A model generated the notes under the pieces. That model saw only the letters and a program-made list of their open reading frames with translations, did not search any database and had not been told where the DNA came from. The translations under genes and the position numbers were made by a program. Positions 26,868 through 35,707 of a DNA stretch of 64,000 bases are shown here, one piece after another (position 1 is the first letter of the stretch; each line of letters begins with the position of its first letter). Origin of the DNA: Rhizobiaceae bacterium (GTDB taxonomy: Bacteria; Pseudomonadota; Alphaproteobacteria; Rhizobiales; Rhizobiaceae); assembly GCA_017644105.1 (NCBI GenBank), contig JAEPMD010000003.1, positions 62,001 to 126,000 on the forward strand. Direction: 5' to 3'.

Positions 26868-29707
26868 TGAGCGCCATTCCCTTTGCATTTGGCTTCCCGC
26901 TTGCCCTCTTTGGCCTGCTATTGCTCCCGGTCATTTGGTGGCTCAATCGCCTGACACCGCCAAAACCAACGCAAGAACCTTTTGCGCCATTTGAAATATT
27001 AGCTCGGGTTTTAAAGAAAGAAGATACGCCAGCAAAAAGCCCTTGGTGGCTGACACTTTTGCGCGTTCTGCTTGCCGCGCTTATTATCATTGCACTGGCC
27101 GAACCAATCTTAAATCCGCGCGAAGAACGTCTTGTCGCGCAAGGTCCGGTGCTCATGATCATTGATAATTCTTGGTCAAGCGCGCCTGATTGGCAACAGT
27201 ATCAGGATACGGCCAATGCGTTTATCGATGAGGCTGAAAACAATGATCTTCCCGTGATGATCGCGCAATCGACTTCGGTCCAAAACGATCTATCACTTGG
27301 TACTGCTGAGCAGGCGCGCCAAGTGCTCGCAAGTTTTGAACCGGTTCCTGTGCAGCCATTTCAATCAGACATCATCACACCCATTGAAACAGCGCTTGCT
27401 GGGCGCAAGGTCGACACAGCGATTGTACTGACCAATAATGTGGAAGCTGAAAATACGGGCCCGTTCTTTGACGGCTTGCTGCGGCTTGCGCCCAATCGAC
27501 TGGAACTCGTCACACCGAACAATGCCAATATCATTGGCATAACCTCTGCGCAAAACGAGTCGACATCAGTCACGGTTGGATTAACGCGGTTGTCTGATCA
27601 AACGAACGCTACATATGAAATATCAGGTTATGACATTAAATCGCGTCCAATCATAAATGGCGAAGTCACATTTGAAAGCGGTGAGCGCTCAAAAACTGCA
27701 AGTCTTACCGCGCCGTTTGAATTGTTAAACGATGTGGTGCGCTTATCCGTTCATGAAAATAAACACGCAGCCGGAAGCTATCTGTTGGATGATCGTTTTC
27801 AACGCCGGAAACTCGCCTTGTTTTCCGGAGAAACGCAAGATCTCATCAATCCGCTTCTAACGCCTTCTCACTATATCGAGCGCGCGGCGCAACCGTTTGC
27901 TGACTTTATCGATGTCACAAGCGCCGATCTGACCACTGGTCTGACGTCATTGATCGAACAAGGGCCTTCGGCGCTGATCCTATCCGATATCGGAAGCTTG
28001 GATATTGAAGTTGAAGATGAATTATTTGATTGGATCAATGGCGGTGGCACGCTTATCAGATTTGCCGGTGCAAGTTTGGCAGCCTTACCGCCATCACAAA
28101 GCGGCAATGATCCATTACTGCCAGTTCGATTGCGCAGTGGCGAACGGCAATTTGGCGGTTCACTCACTTGGGCCGAGCCAAAAACACTGGCGCCATTTGC
28201 GCAAAATAGCCCATTCTTTGGCATTCAATTATCAAATGATATCATCGTTAGGCGACAGGTCTTGGCGGAACCAAGCCTTGATCTTGCCGATAACACATGG
28301 GCAAGCCTTGATGATGGTACGCCTTTAGTCACCGCAAAATCTATTGGATCAGGTCGCATCGTGCTCTTCCACATTAGTGCTGAGACCACGTGGTCGAACC
28401 TTCCACTCACCGGCGAATTCGCTGAAATGCTGCGCAGAACGATTGCGCTGACGCATTCCGCCGCTGCAAATGAGGCAACCGGAGGTGAAACCGCTCAAAC
28501 ATCATTCTTGCCGCCTTACAGAACCATGACAGCGGACGGATTGCTTGTCGCAGCTGATGGCAGCATCAGCCCGCTCGAAATTACGCCTTCAGGCGCCATC
28601 ATCCCGAATGAAGCAACCCGCCCCGGTTTGTTCGGTTCCGAAGATGGTTGGCGTGCCGTCAATCTACTTGCGGAAGATGATGTGTTACAAAAAGCAGAAT
28701 TGCCTGAAACGAATCTTGACATTGTGACATCAACCATGAGCCTTGGATCTGCATTTGAATTTAAATCATGGCTGCTTCTGGCAGCACTGATGATGCTCTT
28801 CCTCGATGCGCTTATTATCATGTGGATGTCTGGTGCGTTCTCACGTTTACGCATGACGAGATCCAATGCGTTTACCGCGAAAGCTTCTATCCTTGCATTG
28901 GTCATTCTCAGCGCAAATGTGATTGGCCTCAACGAAGCCTCAGCGCAGGATAGCAAAGTCGGCGATGCGGAGATCATCGAAAGGCTTGAATCCACACAAT
29001 TAGCTTATGTCCTCACTGGTGATCGTCAAATAGATCGCATCAGTGAATTGGGTCTCAACGGTTTGAACTTTTACTTAAGAACCCGAACGGCGCTAGAACC
29101 AAGCCCAGCTGTGGGATTGGATATCGAAACCGATGAATTGTCTTTTCACCCGCTTTTATATTGGCCGATCAGTGAAACAGCACCACTGCCGTCTAAAGCG
29201 GCAATGACCAATATTGAGAACTTTATGAAGCGCGGCGGCACAGTTTTGTTTGATACGCGCGACGCCATCATCTCGCTAAATGGGACGGCATCTGCAAGAA
29301 CCCAAAAACTTCGGCAGATCTTGGATGGATTGATCATCCCGCCATTAGAACCTGTGCCTACAGACCATGTGCTGACCAAAACCTTCTATCTTCTGGATAA
29401 GTTCCCTGGTCGCTACGCAAGCGGAGAATTATGGGTGGAAGCGTTGCGCCCTGAAACCAGCGGCGCCAATCAATTGGTCAATGGTGGTGATGGTGTCAGC
29501 TCTATCATGATCACCAGCAATGATTTTGCCGGTGCATGGGCGATGGACGCGTCACGGCGTTCGATCTTACCAATGGTGCCACCAAATGAACGTCAGCGCA
29601 CACTCGCGTTCCGATCTGGCGTGAATATCGTTATGTATATGCTCACCGGAAATTATAAAGCAGACCAGGTGCATCTGCCTGCATTGCTGGAAAGATTGGG
29701 GCAGTAG
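26867..29707 (+). CDS. BatA-like / DUF4159 membrane protein
   Basis: This is a 946-aa protein. The N-terminus (about 1-85) matches the BatA (aerotolerance) membrane segment: two helices around PLALFGLLLLPVIWWLNRLTPP and LLRVLLAALIIIALAEPILNP. A VWA-like domain follows (VLMIIDNSWSSAPDW), with DNSWS close to the DxSxS MIDAS. Another helix lies near 640 (LLLAALMMLFLDALIIMWMSG). The C-terminal part (about 690-940) is DUF4159: LAYVLTGDRQIDRISELGLNGLNFYLRTRT and MKRGGTVLFDTRD. It probably sits in the inner membrane with large periplasmic parts, partnering MoxR and DUF58. Its biological role in Rhizobiales is not established. Confidence 0.88.
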   Translation: MSAIPFAFGFPLALFGLLLLPVIWWLNRLTPPKPTQEPFAPFEILARVLKKEDTPAKSPWWLTLLRVLLAALIIIALAEPILNPREERLVAQGPVLMIIDNSWSSAPDWQQYQDTANAFIDEAENNDLPVMIAQSTSVQNDLSLGTAEQARQVLASFEPVPVQPFQSDIITPIETALAGRKVDTAIVLTNNVEAENTGPFFDGLLRLAPNRLELVTPNNANIIGITSAQNESTSVTVGLTRLSDQTNATYEISGYDIKSRPIINGEVTFESGERSKTASLTAPFELLNDVVRLSVHENKHAAGSYLLDDRFQRRKLALFSGETQDLINPLLTPSHYIERAAQPFADFIDVTSADLTTGLTSLIEQGPSALILSDIGSLDIEVEDELFDWINGGGTLIRFAGASLAALPPSQSGNDPLLPVRLRSGERQFGGSLTWAEPKTLAPFAQNSPFFGIQLSNDIIVRRQVLAEPSLDLADNTWASLDDGTPLVTAKSIGSGRIVLFHISAETTWSNLPLTGEFAEMLRRTIALTHSAAANEATGGETAQTSFLPPYRTMTADGLLVAADGSISPLEITPSGAIIPNEATRPGLFGSEDGWRAVNLLAEDDVLQKAELPETNLDIVTSTMSLGSAFEFKSWLLLAALMMLFLDALIIMWMSGAFSRLRMTRSNAFTAKASILALVILSANVIGLNEASAQDSKVGDAEIIERLESTQLAYVLTGDRQIDRISELGLNGLNFYLRTRTALEPSPAVGLDIETDELSFHPLLYWPISETAPLPSKAAMTNIENFMKRGGTVLFDTRDAIISLNGTASARTQKLRQILDGLIIPPLEPVPTDHVLTKTFYLLDKFPGRYASGELWVEALRPETSGANQLVNGGDGVSSIMITSNDFAGAWAMDASRRSILPMVPPNERQRTLAFRSGVNIVMYMLTGNYKADQVHLPALLERLGQ

Positions 29708-29708
29708 C

Positions 29709-31790
29709 ATGGCTATTAGTTTTGCACCACTGATCCCAATATTTGTGCTCGCAATATGTGCGGTATTGATCGCCATCATTTGCGCCATGGCCTTTTTATC
29801 CAAACAACGTGGCGCGCTTTTAAGAACCTGCGCCTTCGCGCTTGTTTTATTGGCCTTAGCAAATCCGATTTTCACCGATGAAGAACGTGAACCTGTGCAA
29901 AATATCGTGTCGGTTATCGTTGATAAAAGCCAAAGCCAATCCGCTGAAAACCGCAGTGAACAGGCAGATGAAACGCTTGCACTGCTCGAAGAGCAATTGG
30001 CAAAATACAAGAATATCGATGTGCGAGTTCGCGAGGTCGAGCACGACAAAAGCGACAACCCTGCCACCAATTTGTTTTCAGCTTTGAGCAATGAGATTTC
30101 AGACATCCCCGCCAATCGTCTTGCAGGCAGCATTTTGATCACCGATGGTCAGGTGCATGACATTCCTGAAAGCTTGGAGCAAATGGGGATAAATTCACCC
30201 ATTCATGGGCTGATCACAGGTGATGAAGACAAACTCGATATACGTGTTGAAATTACCAAAGCGCCGCGCTTTGGGCTCGTTGGGGAGTTTCAAGAACTTA
30301 TCTATCAGGTGTTTATCGATGGCAATCGTGATGGATATCCCGCTTCTGATATTGAAGTTGAGCTCAAACTCAATGGCGAATTTATCTCAACGGAAATTGC
30401 GCCCATTGGCACAGAAACTTCCGCCTTTATTGAAATCCCCCGCCGCGGCGAAAATCTGATCGAACTCTCTGTTGCGCCAATCGAAAATGAAGTGAGCGAG
30501 ATCAATAATAAAGCGGTTATTCAAACAGAAGGCATTCGTCAGAACTTGCGTGTTTTGTTGATTTCAGGTGCCCCACATTCGGGCGAACGCGCCTGGCGAG
30601 ATTTGCTCAAATCAGATACGTCGATTGATCTCGTGCACTTTACTATTTTGCGGCCACCGGATCGCAGCGATGGCACACCGATTGATGAATTATCGCTGAT
30701 CGCATTCCCAACGCGCGAATTATTCTTAGAGAAGATTGATGAGTTCGACCTCATCATTTTAGATCGTTACCAGCGCCTTGGCGTGCTTTCGATCCTTTAT
30801 TACGATAATATCGCGCGTTATGTGGAAGATGGCGGTGCGTTATTAATCGCTGCAGGGCCTGAATTTTCGGGCATTCAAAGTATTGCGACCACACCGCTTG
30901 CGACTGTGCTACCTGCGCTTCCAACCGGACGAACCAATAAGCTAGGATATTATCCGCGCATTTCTGAAGATGGCGCGAAACATCCAGTCAGCCGTGATCT
31001 GCCCGGCAGCGCCGTTGAACCGCCCAATTGGGGACGCTGGTTCAGATCTATCGAAGTCGAAGGCATTGAAGGCGACAACATTCTTGACGGTCCAAACCAA
31101 TCGCCGCTCCTTGTGCTCAATCGCGTTGATCAAGGTCGTGTGGCCATGCTGCTCTCTGATCATAGCTGGCTATGGTCGCGCGGGTTTGAAGGTGGCGGAC
31201 CACATGTATCGCTTTACCGACGCATTGCCCATTGGCTGATGGGTGAACCAGCGCTTGAAGAAGAAGCGATCTTTGCCACATCCAACGGTGAGGATATCCA
31301 AATCACCCGGCAAACCATGGCCGATGACATTGCACCATTGCAGTTGATCTCACCATCAGGCGACACCAGCAATATCCTTTTAGATCAAACATCTCCGGGA
31401 AGGTTTGAGCTAGAGTTGGAAAACCAAGAAGCGGGTCTTTATCAGATTACCGACGGTGAACTATCAACGCTTGTGCATGTTGGCGCTGTTGACGCGCCTG
31501 AATTCAAGCAAGTGATCTCAACAGTCGAGAAGCTAAAGCCAATTACGACCGCGAGCAAAGGTATCGTCACCCGTGTTGCAAATAATGGTGCAATCGAATT
31601 GCCGCAGATTGTGCCCGTGCGTCAGCTTCCTCCAAGCTTAAGTACAGCAAATTCGAACCGCATGCTCCTACGCACATCCAACGAGACAGTGCTTGTTGGT
31701 GTCACGCAATATCCGCTGCTTGGCGGTTTGCTCGGCCTTGCCGCTTTGCTGATGATCATATCCGTCACTTGGTATCGCGAAGGACGTTAA
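29709..31790 (+). CDS. Large membrane protein with amidotransferase-like fold, MoxR cluster
   Basis: This 693-aa protein has two N-terminal helices (IPIFVLAICAVLIAIICAMAF; LRTCAFALVLLALANPIF) and a C-terminal one (LGGLLGLAALLMIISVTWYREGR). Between them is a VWA-like segment (IVSVIVDKSQSQSAENR, with DKSQS as a degenerate MIDAS) and a class-I glutamine amidotransferase-like region (LRVLLISGAPHSGERAW; YVEDGGALLIAAGPEFSG) with no obvious catalytic Cys. It is the last gene of the MoxR cluster. Its stop overlaps the stop of the convergent GNAT gene through a shared TTAA (31787-31790). Confidence 0.82.
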   Translation: MAISFAPLIPIFVLAICAVLIAIICAMAFLSKQRGALLRTCAFALVLLALANPIFTDEEREPVQNIVSVIVDKSQSQSAENRSEQADETLALLEEQLAKYKNIDVRVREVEHDKSDNPATNLFSALSNEISDIPANRLAGSILITDGQVHDIPESLEQMGINSPIHGLITGDEDKLDIRVEITKAPRFGLVGEFQELIYQVFIDGNRDGYPASDIEVELKLNGEFISTEIAPIGTETSAFIEIPRRGENLIELSVAPIENEVSEINNKAVIQTEGIRQNLRVLLISGAPHSGERAWRDLLKSDTSIDLVHFTILRPPDRSDGTPIDELSLIAFPTRELFLEKIDEFDLIILDRYQRLGVLSILYYDNIARYVEDGGALLIAAGPEFSGIQSIATTPLATVLPALPTGRTNKLGYYPRISEDGAKHPVSRDLPGSAVEPPNWGRWFRSIEVEGIEGDNILDGPNQSPLLVLNRVDQGRVAMLLSDHSWLWSRGFEGGGPHVSLYRRIAHWLMGEPALEEEAIFATSNGEDIQITRQTMADDIAPLQLISPSGDTSNILLDQTSPGRFELELENQEAGLYQITDGELSTLVHVGAVDAPEFKQVISTVEKLKPITTASKGIVTRVANNGAIELPQIVPVRQLPPSLSTANSNRMLLRTSNETVLVGVTQYPLLGGLLGLAALLMIISVTWYREGR

Positions 31791-32296
31791 ACAGCGCTCG
31801 CATCCCGAAATTTGACCGCACCGGATAAAACTTCATCCGAACCGAGTTCTTTGTTGATCAGTATCCGCGTGCGATCCACAGGTCCCGGGAAAACAAGTTC
31901 GCCAGCAGCAAACATACGAAAACCTTTAGGTCCGTAATAGGCATGATCGCCAACTAAAATCACAGGAAGATCATCGTCACCTGCAATGGAACTTAGCGCC
32001 AATTCAATCAGCTTGCCGCCGATACCTTTTGATTTATGTGATGGGCGCACGGCGAGTGGACCCAAAAGATAAGCCTTGGTCTCACCTATCCAAATCGGTG
32101 TGATCCGCACAGAGCCGATAATTTGCTCACCATCCTGACAAACAAATGAGTGTTTGTAATCATGTGGCCCCTGCTCACGTATACGCGCGGCAGCACGAGC
32201 AAAACGGCCCGGGCCAAAAGCTTCTTCGTTAATGTCGTGAATGGCGTTGTCGTGCGAATTATCTTCGTTGAGATAAGAAAATTGAGAAACAAACAT
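31787..32296 (-). CDS. GNAT family N-acetyltransferase
   Basis: This 169-aa protein has the acetyl-CoA loop in LGPLAVRPSHKSKGIGGKLIELAL (R/QxxGxG/A form HKSKGIGGK), followed by VILVGDHAYYGPKGFRMFAAGELVFPGPVD. This matches the YhbS-type group of predicted acetyltransferases; the substrate is unknown. It lies convergent to the MoxR cluster, with which it shares a TTAA stop overlap. Its upstream region 32297-32562 holds the shared motif that precedes the next, divergent gene. Confidence 0.9.
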   Translation of the reverse strand: MFVSQFSYLNEDNSHDNAIHDINEEAFGPGRFARAAARIREQGPHDYKHSFVCQDGEQIIGSVRITPIWIGETKAYLLGPLAVRPSHKSKGIGGKLIELALSSIAGDDDLPVILVGDHAYYGPKGFRMFAAGELVFPGPVDRTRILINKELGSDEVLSGAVKFRDASAV

Positions 32297-32472
32297 TTTA
32301 ATAGTCCTGAAATTGCATAGATAAACCGGCCCATTGGATGGGGTAATTGATCTATCGTCGTCGCAATCTCAGTTGTTTCAGCACGGTATTTTCCTCTGTT
32401 GGCGCTGCTCTATCAACAAAATCTGTCACAGTCCAACAAAAAATTCAAAAAATCGTCACATTATTGATCGTT

Positions 32473-32498
32473 GCAAAAATCGCGACAGTATAGCTCAA
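32473..32498 (+). promoter_or_regulatory. Putative shared regulatory motif, copy 2 (upstream of hydroquinone reductase)
   Basis: GCAAAAATCGCGACA (32473-32487) is identical to 1961-1975 and is followed by GTATAGCTCAA against AAATAACTCAA in copy 1. It ends 64 nt before ATG 32563. TATAGC inside it could be a -10 element, with TTGATC at 32464 as a distant -35; this is a guess. Nothing else is seen in the 266-nt gap 32297-32562. Confidence 0.45.
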
Positions 32499-32562
32499 AA
32501 TGGATAGCTTGTTTATTTTCGCCAATCCCTCATATTCCCCTGTGACTATAAAGGAGATTATT

Positions 32563-33543
32563 ATGGGTATGCTCGTTGACGGAAAATGGCACGATGTTTG
32601 GTATGATACAAGAAATACCGGAGGCCATTTTAAGCGCAAAGATGCTGCATTTCGCAATTGGATTACAAAGGACGATGCTGCTGGACCAAGTGGTATTGAT
32701 GGCTTTAAAGCCGAACCAAATCGCTACCACCTTTACATTTCCTATGCTTGCCCTTGGGCGCACAGAACACTGATCTTCCGCATGCTCAAAGGTTTGGAAG
32801 ATGTGATTGATCTTTCCATTGTTGACCACTTTATGAGTTCAAACGGATGGGAATTCCATGATCGCGATGGCGGTACGATCGATCACTTGCATGGCGCAGA
32901 ATATATGCACGAGATCTATACCAAAGCGATGAGCGATTATACCGGTCGCGTCACAGTGCCGGTTCTGTGGGACAAGAAAAACAACACGATTGTGTCCAAT
33001 GAATCCTCCGAGATCATCCGTATGTTCAACAGCGAATTTGCTGATATGAGCTCATCAGATCATGATTACTATCCTGAGCATTTGCGCAAAGAGATCGATG
33101 AAATCAACGCTGTGATCTACCACAATGTCAATAATGGCGTTTACAAATGCGGCTTTGCCACAACGCAAGAAGCTTATGATGAAAACTACGACAAGCTTTT
33201 TGCGACATTGGATATGTTGGATGAAAGATTAGCAAACCAGCGCTATCTTGTCGGCAATCAAATCACCGAAGCCGATTGGCGTTTGTTTACCACGCTCGTG
33301 CGTTTTGATGCGGTTTATGTCAGCCATTTCAAATGCAACAAACAGCGTATTGCGGATTATAAAAACCTCTCAGGTTACCTACGTGAATTATATCAGATTC
33401 CGGGCATCGCAGACACGGTAAACATGCTGCACATCAAGCATCATTACTATGCGAGCCATAAAACCATCAATCCAACACGGATTGTACCAAATGGTCCTGA
33501 ACTTGATTTAGACAGCCCACATGGGCGCGATCATTTGAGTTAA
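32563..33543 (+). CDS. Glutathionyl-hydroquinone reductase (Xi-class GST)
   Basis: This 326-aa Xi-class glutathione transferase (YqjG/ECM4/PcpF type) reduces glutathionyl-hydroquinones to hydroquinone with a second glutathione. The catalytic cysteine lies in ISYACPWAHRTL. Other family blocks are VPVLWDKKNNTIVSNESSEIIRMFN and LVGNQITEADWRLFTTLVRFDAVYVSHFKCNKQRI. ATG 32563 is chosen because AAGGAG is at 32551-32556; the ORF extends to 32500 without support. The shared motif at 32473-32498 lies in its promoter region. Confidence 0.95.
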   Translation: MGMLVDGKWHDVWYDTRNTGGHFKRKDAAFRNWITKDDAAGPSGIDGFKAEPNRYHLYISYACPWAHRTLIFRMLKGLEDVIDLSIVDHFMSSNGWEFHDRDGGTIDHLHGAEYMHEIYTKAMSDYTGRVTVPVLWDKKNNTIVSNESSEIIRMFNSEFADMSSSDHDYYPEHLRKEIDEINAVIYHNVNNGVYKCGFATTQEAYDENYDKLFATLDMLDERLANQRYLVGNQITEADWRLFTTLVRFDAVYVSHFKCNKQRIADYKNLSGYLRELYQIPGIADTVNMLHIKHHYYASHKTINPTRIVPNGPELDLDSPHGRDHLS

Positions 33544-33547
33544 TAAG

Positions 33548-34015
33548 CTACCATTTATCTGAAAAACCATTCTCAGCGGCGAGCTCATCCAGCCGCCGCT
33601 GTGTCGCTGGTGTAACGCCTTCTGGCAGGGACTTAAGATCAAAAAAGCCGGATTCTGCGATCTCTCTGTCCGCTTGCTTTACTTCTGTTTGAGTGACATG
33701 GCACTTGTAAAACAAGACATGGTCGCGATTGGTAATATGCGTATTGTAAAACACTGCCAATAGCTCGGGCGCACCTTCAACGATGAGGTTCCCCTCCTCC
33801 TCTAATTCTTTGTGAACGGCATCGATCGCGGCTTCCCCACGTTCAATCCCACCGCCAGGCAAATGCCAACCGCGCACATAGGTATGGCGCACGAGAAAGA
33901 TACGTCCCTTATCGTCAAAGGCTGCAATGCGAACGCCCATAGTCATTGAACGTGTGAGCCAAAACCAAGTGTGAAAGACCTTATCTCGTAGTTTTTCTAT
34001 GAAAGATTTTTGCAT
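33548..34015 (-). CDS. NUDIX hydrolase
   Basis: This 155-aa protein has the NUDIX box GGGIERGEAAIDAVHKELEEEGN, with the KELEEEGN metal-binding core. A hydrophobic segment (TWFWLTRSMTMGVRIAAFD) and RGWHLPGG match the group often annotated as 8-oxo-dGTP- or ADP-ribose-type pyrophosphatases; the substrate is undefined. Its start codon overlaps the palindrome CATATG shared with a potential start of the divergent phosphoesterase. Its stop lies 4 nt from the hydroquinone reductase stop (convergent). Confidence 0.9.
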   Translation of the reverse strand: MQKSFIEKLRDKVFHTWFWLTRSMTMGVRIAAFDDKGRIFLVRHTYVRGWHLPGGGIERGEAAIDAVHKELEEEGNLIVEGAPELLAVFYNTHITNRDHVLFYKCHVTQTEVKQADREIAESGFFDLKSLPEGVTPATQRRLDELAAENGFSDKW

Positions 34016-34057
34016 ATGTCCTTGCTCGAATTCAGCACAACAGCTATCAGATCAACC

Positions 34058-34948
34058 ATGTTTCGTCTTGCTCATATCTCTGATCTTCATTTAAGTCCCA
34101 TGCCAAAGGTTCGACTACGAGAGCTATTGTCAAAACGTATTACCGGATATGTGAACTGGCACCGCCACCGCAAGGCATTTCATCAAATCGGTGTTTTAGA
34201 CACTCTCATGTCTGAGATAAATAAGAAAGACATAAATCATCTGGCAATCACCGGTGACATGGTCAATCTTGCAACAACACCCGAAATTATTGGTGCAAAA
34301 CGATGGCTTGAAAATAACTGCCCAGTCGAAACAACCAGCCTCGTACCAGGAAATCATGATGCTTACGTTCCAGGTGCCTTCAATCGCGCAATGAAAGAAT
34401 GGAAGCCCTGGGTAACAGGCGATAAGCCAGCCGGATCAGATATCTTTCCCTATGTGCATGTGAGAGGTCCGGTCGCGATCATTGGTCTATCAACGTCGAA
34501 TGCCACCATGCCGTTCCGCGCGACAGGCAGGTTTTCAAAAAAACAAGCAGTAGCGGCGACCAACCTCCTAAAACAGGCCAAAGAGCAAAATCTGTTTCGG
34601 GTAATCCTTATCCATCATCCGCCCTATAAGGGTGCAACACATGCAATGAAGCGCATGTATGGCTTTGAGAATTTTAAAAACATGCTCGATCAATCAGGTG
34701 CTGAACTCGTCTTGCATGGTCACACCCATCTTAACACGCGCTTTGATTTAAACACTCAAAAAAGCAAAGTGCCGATCATCAGTATTTCCTCGGCCACGCA
34801 AACACATGGCGACAAAAAACCAGTCGCTGGCTTTAACCTGTTTGAGATTTCGCTAGATGGTGATGATTGGCGCTGCGAACATCAACGTCACCTGCTCAAC
34901 GCATCACATCAGCATGTCGAATGTGTTGATACCGCAAAGCTCTATTAA
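34058..34948 (+). CDS. Calcineurin-like metallophosphoesterase
   Basis: This 296-aa protein carries all five metal motifs of the family: HISDLH, ITGDMVN (GDxxN type), VPGNHDAY, LIHHPPY and LHGHTH. It probably cleaves phosphodiesters or pyrophosphates in the cytosol, with unknown substrate. ATG 34058 (MFRLAHISDLHLS) fits the normal start; ATG 34016, directly abutting the divergent NUDIX gene, would add 14 residues and cannot be excluded. Confidence 0.92.
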   Translation: MFRLAHISDLHLSPMPKVRLRELLSKRITGYVNWHRHRKAFHQIGVLDTLMSEINKKDINHLAITGDMVNLATTPEIIGAKRWLENNCPVETTSLVPGNHDAYVPGAFNRAMKEWKPWVTGDKPAGSDIFPYVHVRGPVAIIGLSTSNATMPFRATGRFSKKQAVAATNLLKQAKEQNLFRVILIHHPPYKGATHAMKRMYGFENFKNMLDQSGAELVLHGHTHLNTRFDLNTQKSKVPIISISSATQTHGDKKPVAGFNLFEISLDGDDWRCEHQRHLLNASHQHVECVDTAKLY

Positions 34949-34953
34949 TTAGC

Positions 34954-35598
34954 TTAGAATGACTGAAGGAAGTTGGCCAATTCTTCGCGGTAATTAAACG
35001 TCAGTGCCAAGCCCAACAATCCACCGAGGATGAACCAAGTTGCACCGATGGCAAATGAGCTGGAAGATTCCTCACGCTTCTCGGCAATCAGCGTTTCAGC
35101 ACCAGAATTATTGTCATTGGATGTTGTGCTATCAGCACCCAAATTTTCATTGGTCATACGCGCATAATAATCCTTGAAGACTTCCATATCACCTTCAAGA
35201 ATCTTCTCACGTTCAATCACACGGTCAGCGATATAGTTTGTGACATGGGCATAAACTTCTTCCGCATCAACGCTTTCAACGATGATTACCCGACCCAGGC
35301 GACTATCACGTACAAAACGATATGTGCGTCTGTCTCGCCCCATATGGACATGCGCAACACTATCAATCCAAATCCGTGGTTGCGCACCAGAAGAGATACT
35401 CAAATCAAAGCGATCATCCTCTTTATCAATGTCGTTAAATATAGGTTCGAGCTTTTCGGCCAACAATTCTAATCTGGCCTTGTCAGCTTCTTTCATATCA
35501 ACAACGACGTCCTGTCGTTCCGCAGATGATACGCGCGCTTTGCGCACAATATCAGAAAGGCGCTCAGTGTTTTTTGCGCTGTCTTTCTTCTCAGACAT
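34954..35598 (-). CDS. Conserved hypothetical tail-anchored protein
   Basis: This is a 214-aa, highly charged protein. Residues about 10-70 are predicted helical or coiled coil (RKARVSSAERQDVVVDMKEADKARLELLAEKLEPI). A beta-rich core follows (RIWIDSVAHVHMGRDRRTYRFVRDSRLGRVIIVES), then an acidic linker, and a C-terminal helix (ATWFILGGLLGLALTF) about residues 190-205 anchors it in the inner membrane with most of the protein cytoplasmic. I recall similar proteins as conserved in Rhizobiales but cannot name a function. TTAACCAT in its upstream region (35619-35626 on the minus strand) resembles a CtrA half site. Confidence 0.8.
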   Translation of the reverse strand: MSEKKDSAKNTERLSDIVRKARVSSAERQDVVVDMKEADKARLELLAEKLEPIFNDIDKEDDRFDLSISSGAQPRIWIDSVAHVHMGRDRRTYRFVRDSRLGRVIIVESVDAEEVYAHVTNYIADRVIEREKILEGDMEVFKDYYARMTNENLGADSTTSNDNNSGAETLIAEKREESSSSFAIGATWFILGGLLGLALTFNYREELANFLQSF

Positions 35599-35642
35599 GA
35601 TGCTTCATCCAATTAATTATGGTTAACTTGAAAATAGCACAC

Positions 35643-35677
35643 AAAAAACAAAGTGGCGAGAAAGATCATCTCGCCAC
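35643..35677 (-). terminator. Rho-independent terminator after leuA
   Basis: GTGGCGAGA (35653-35661) pairs with TCTCGCCAC (35669-35677). On the minus strand the stem is followed by TTTGTTTTTTG. It lies 31 nt past the leuA stop. Confidence 0.88.
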
Positions 35678-35707
35678 GCAAGTAATACAATTGTTTTTCT
35701 TCAGCTG

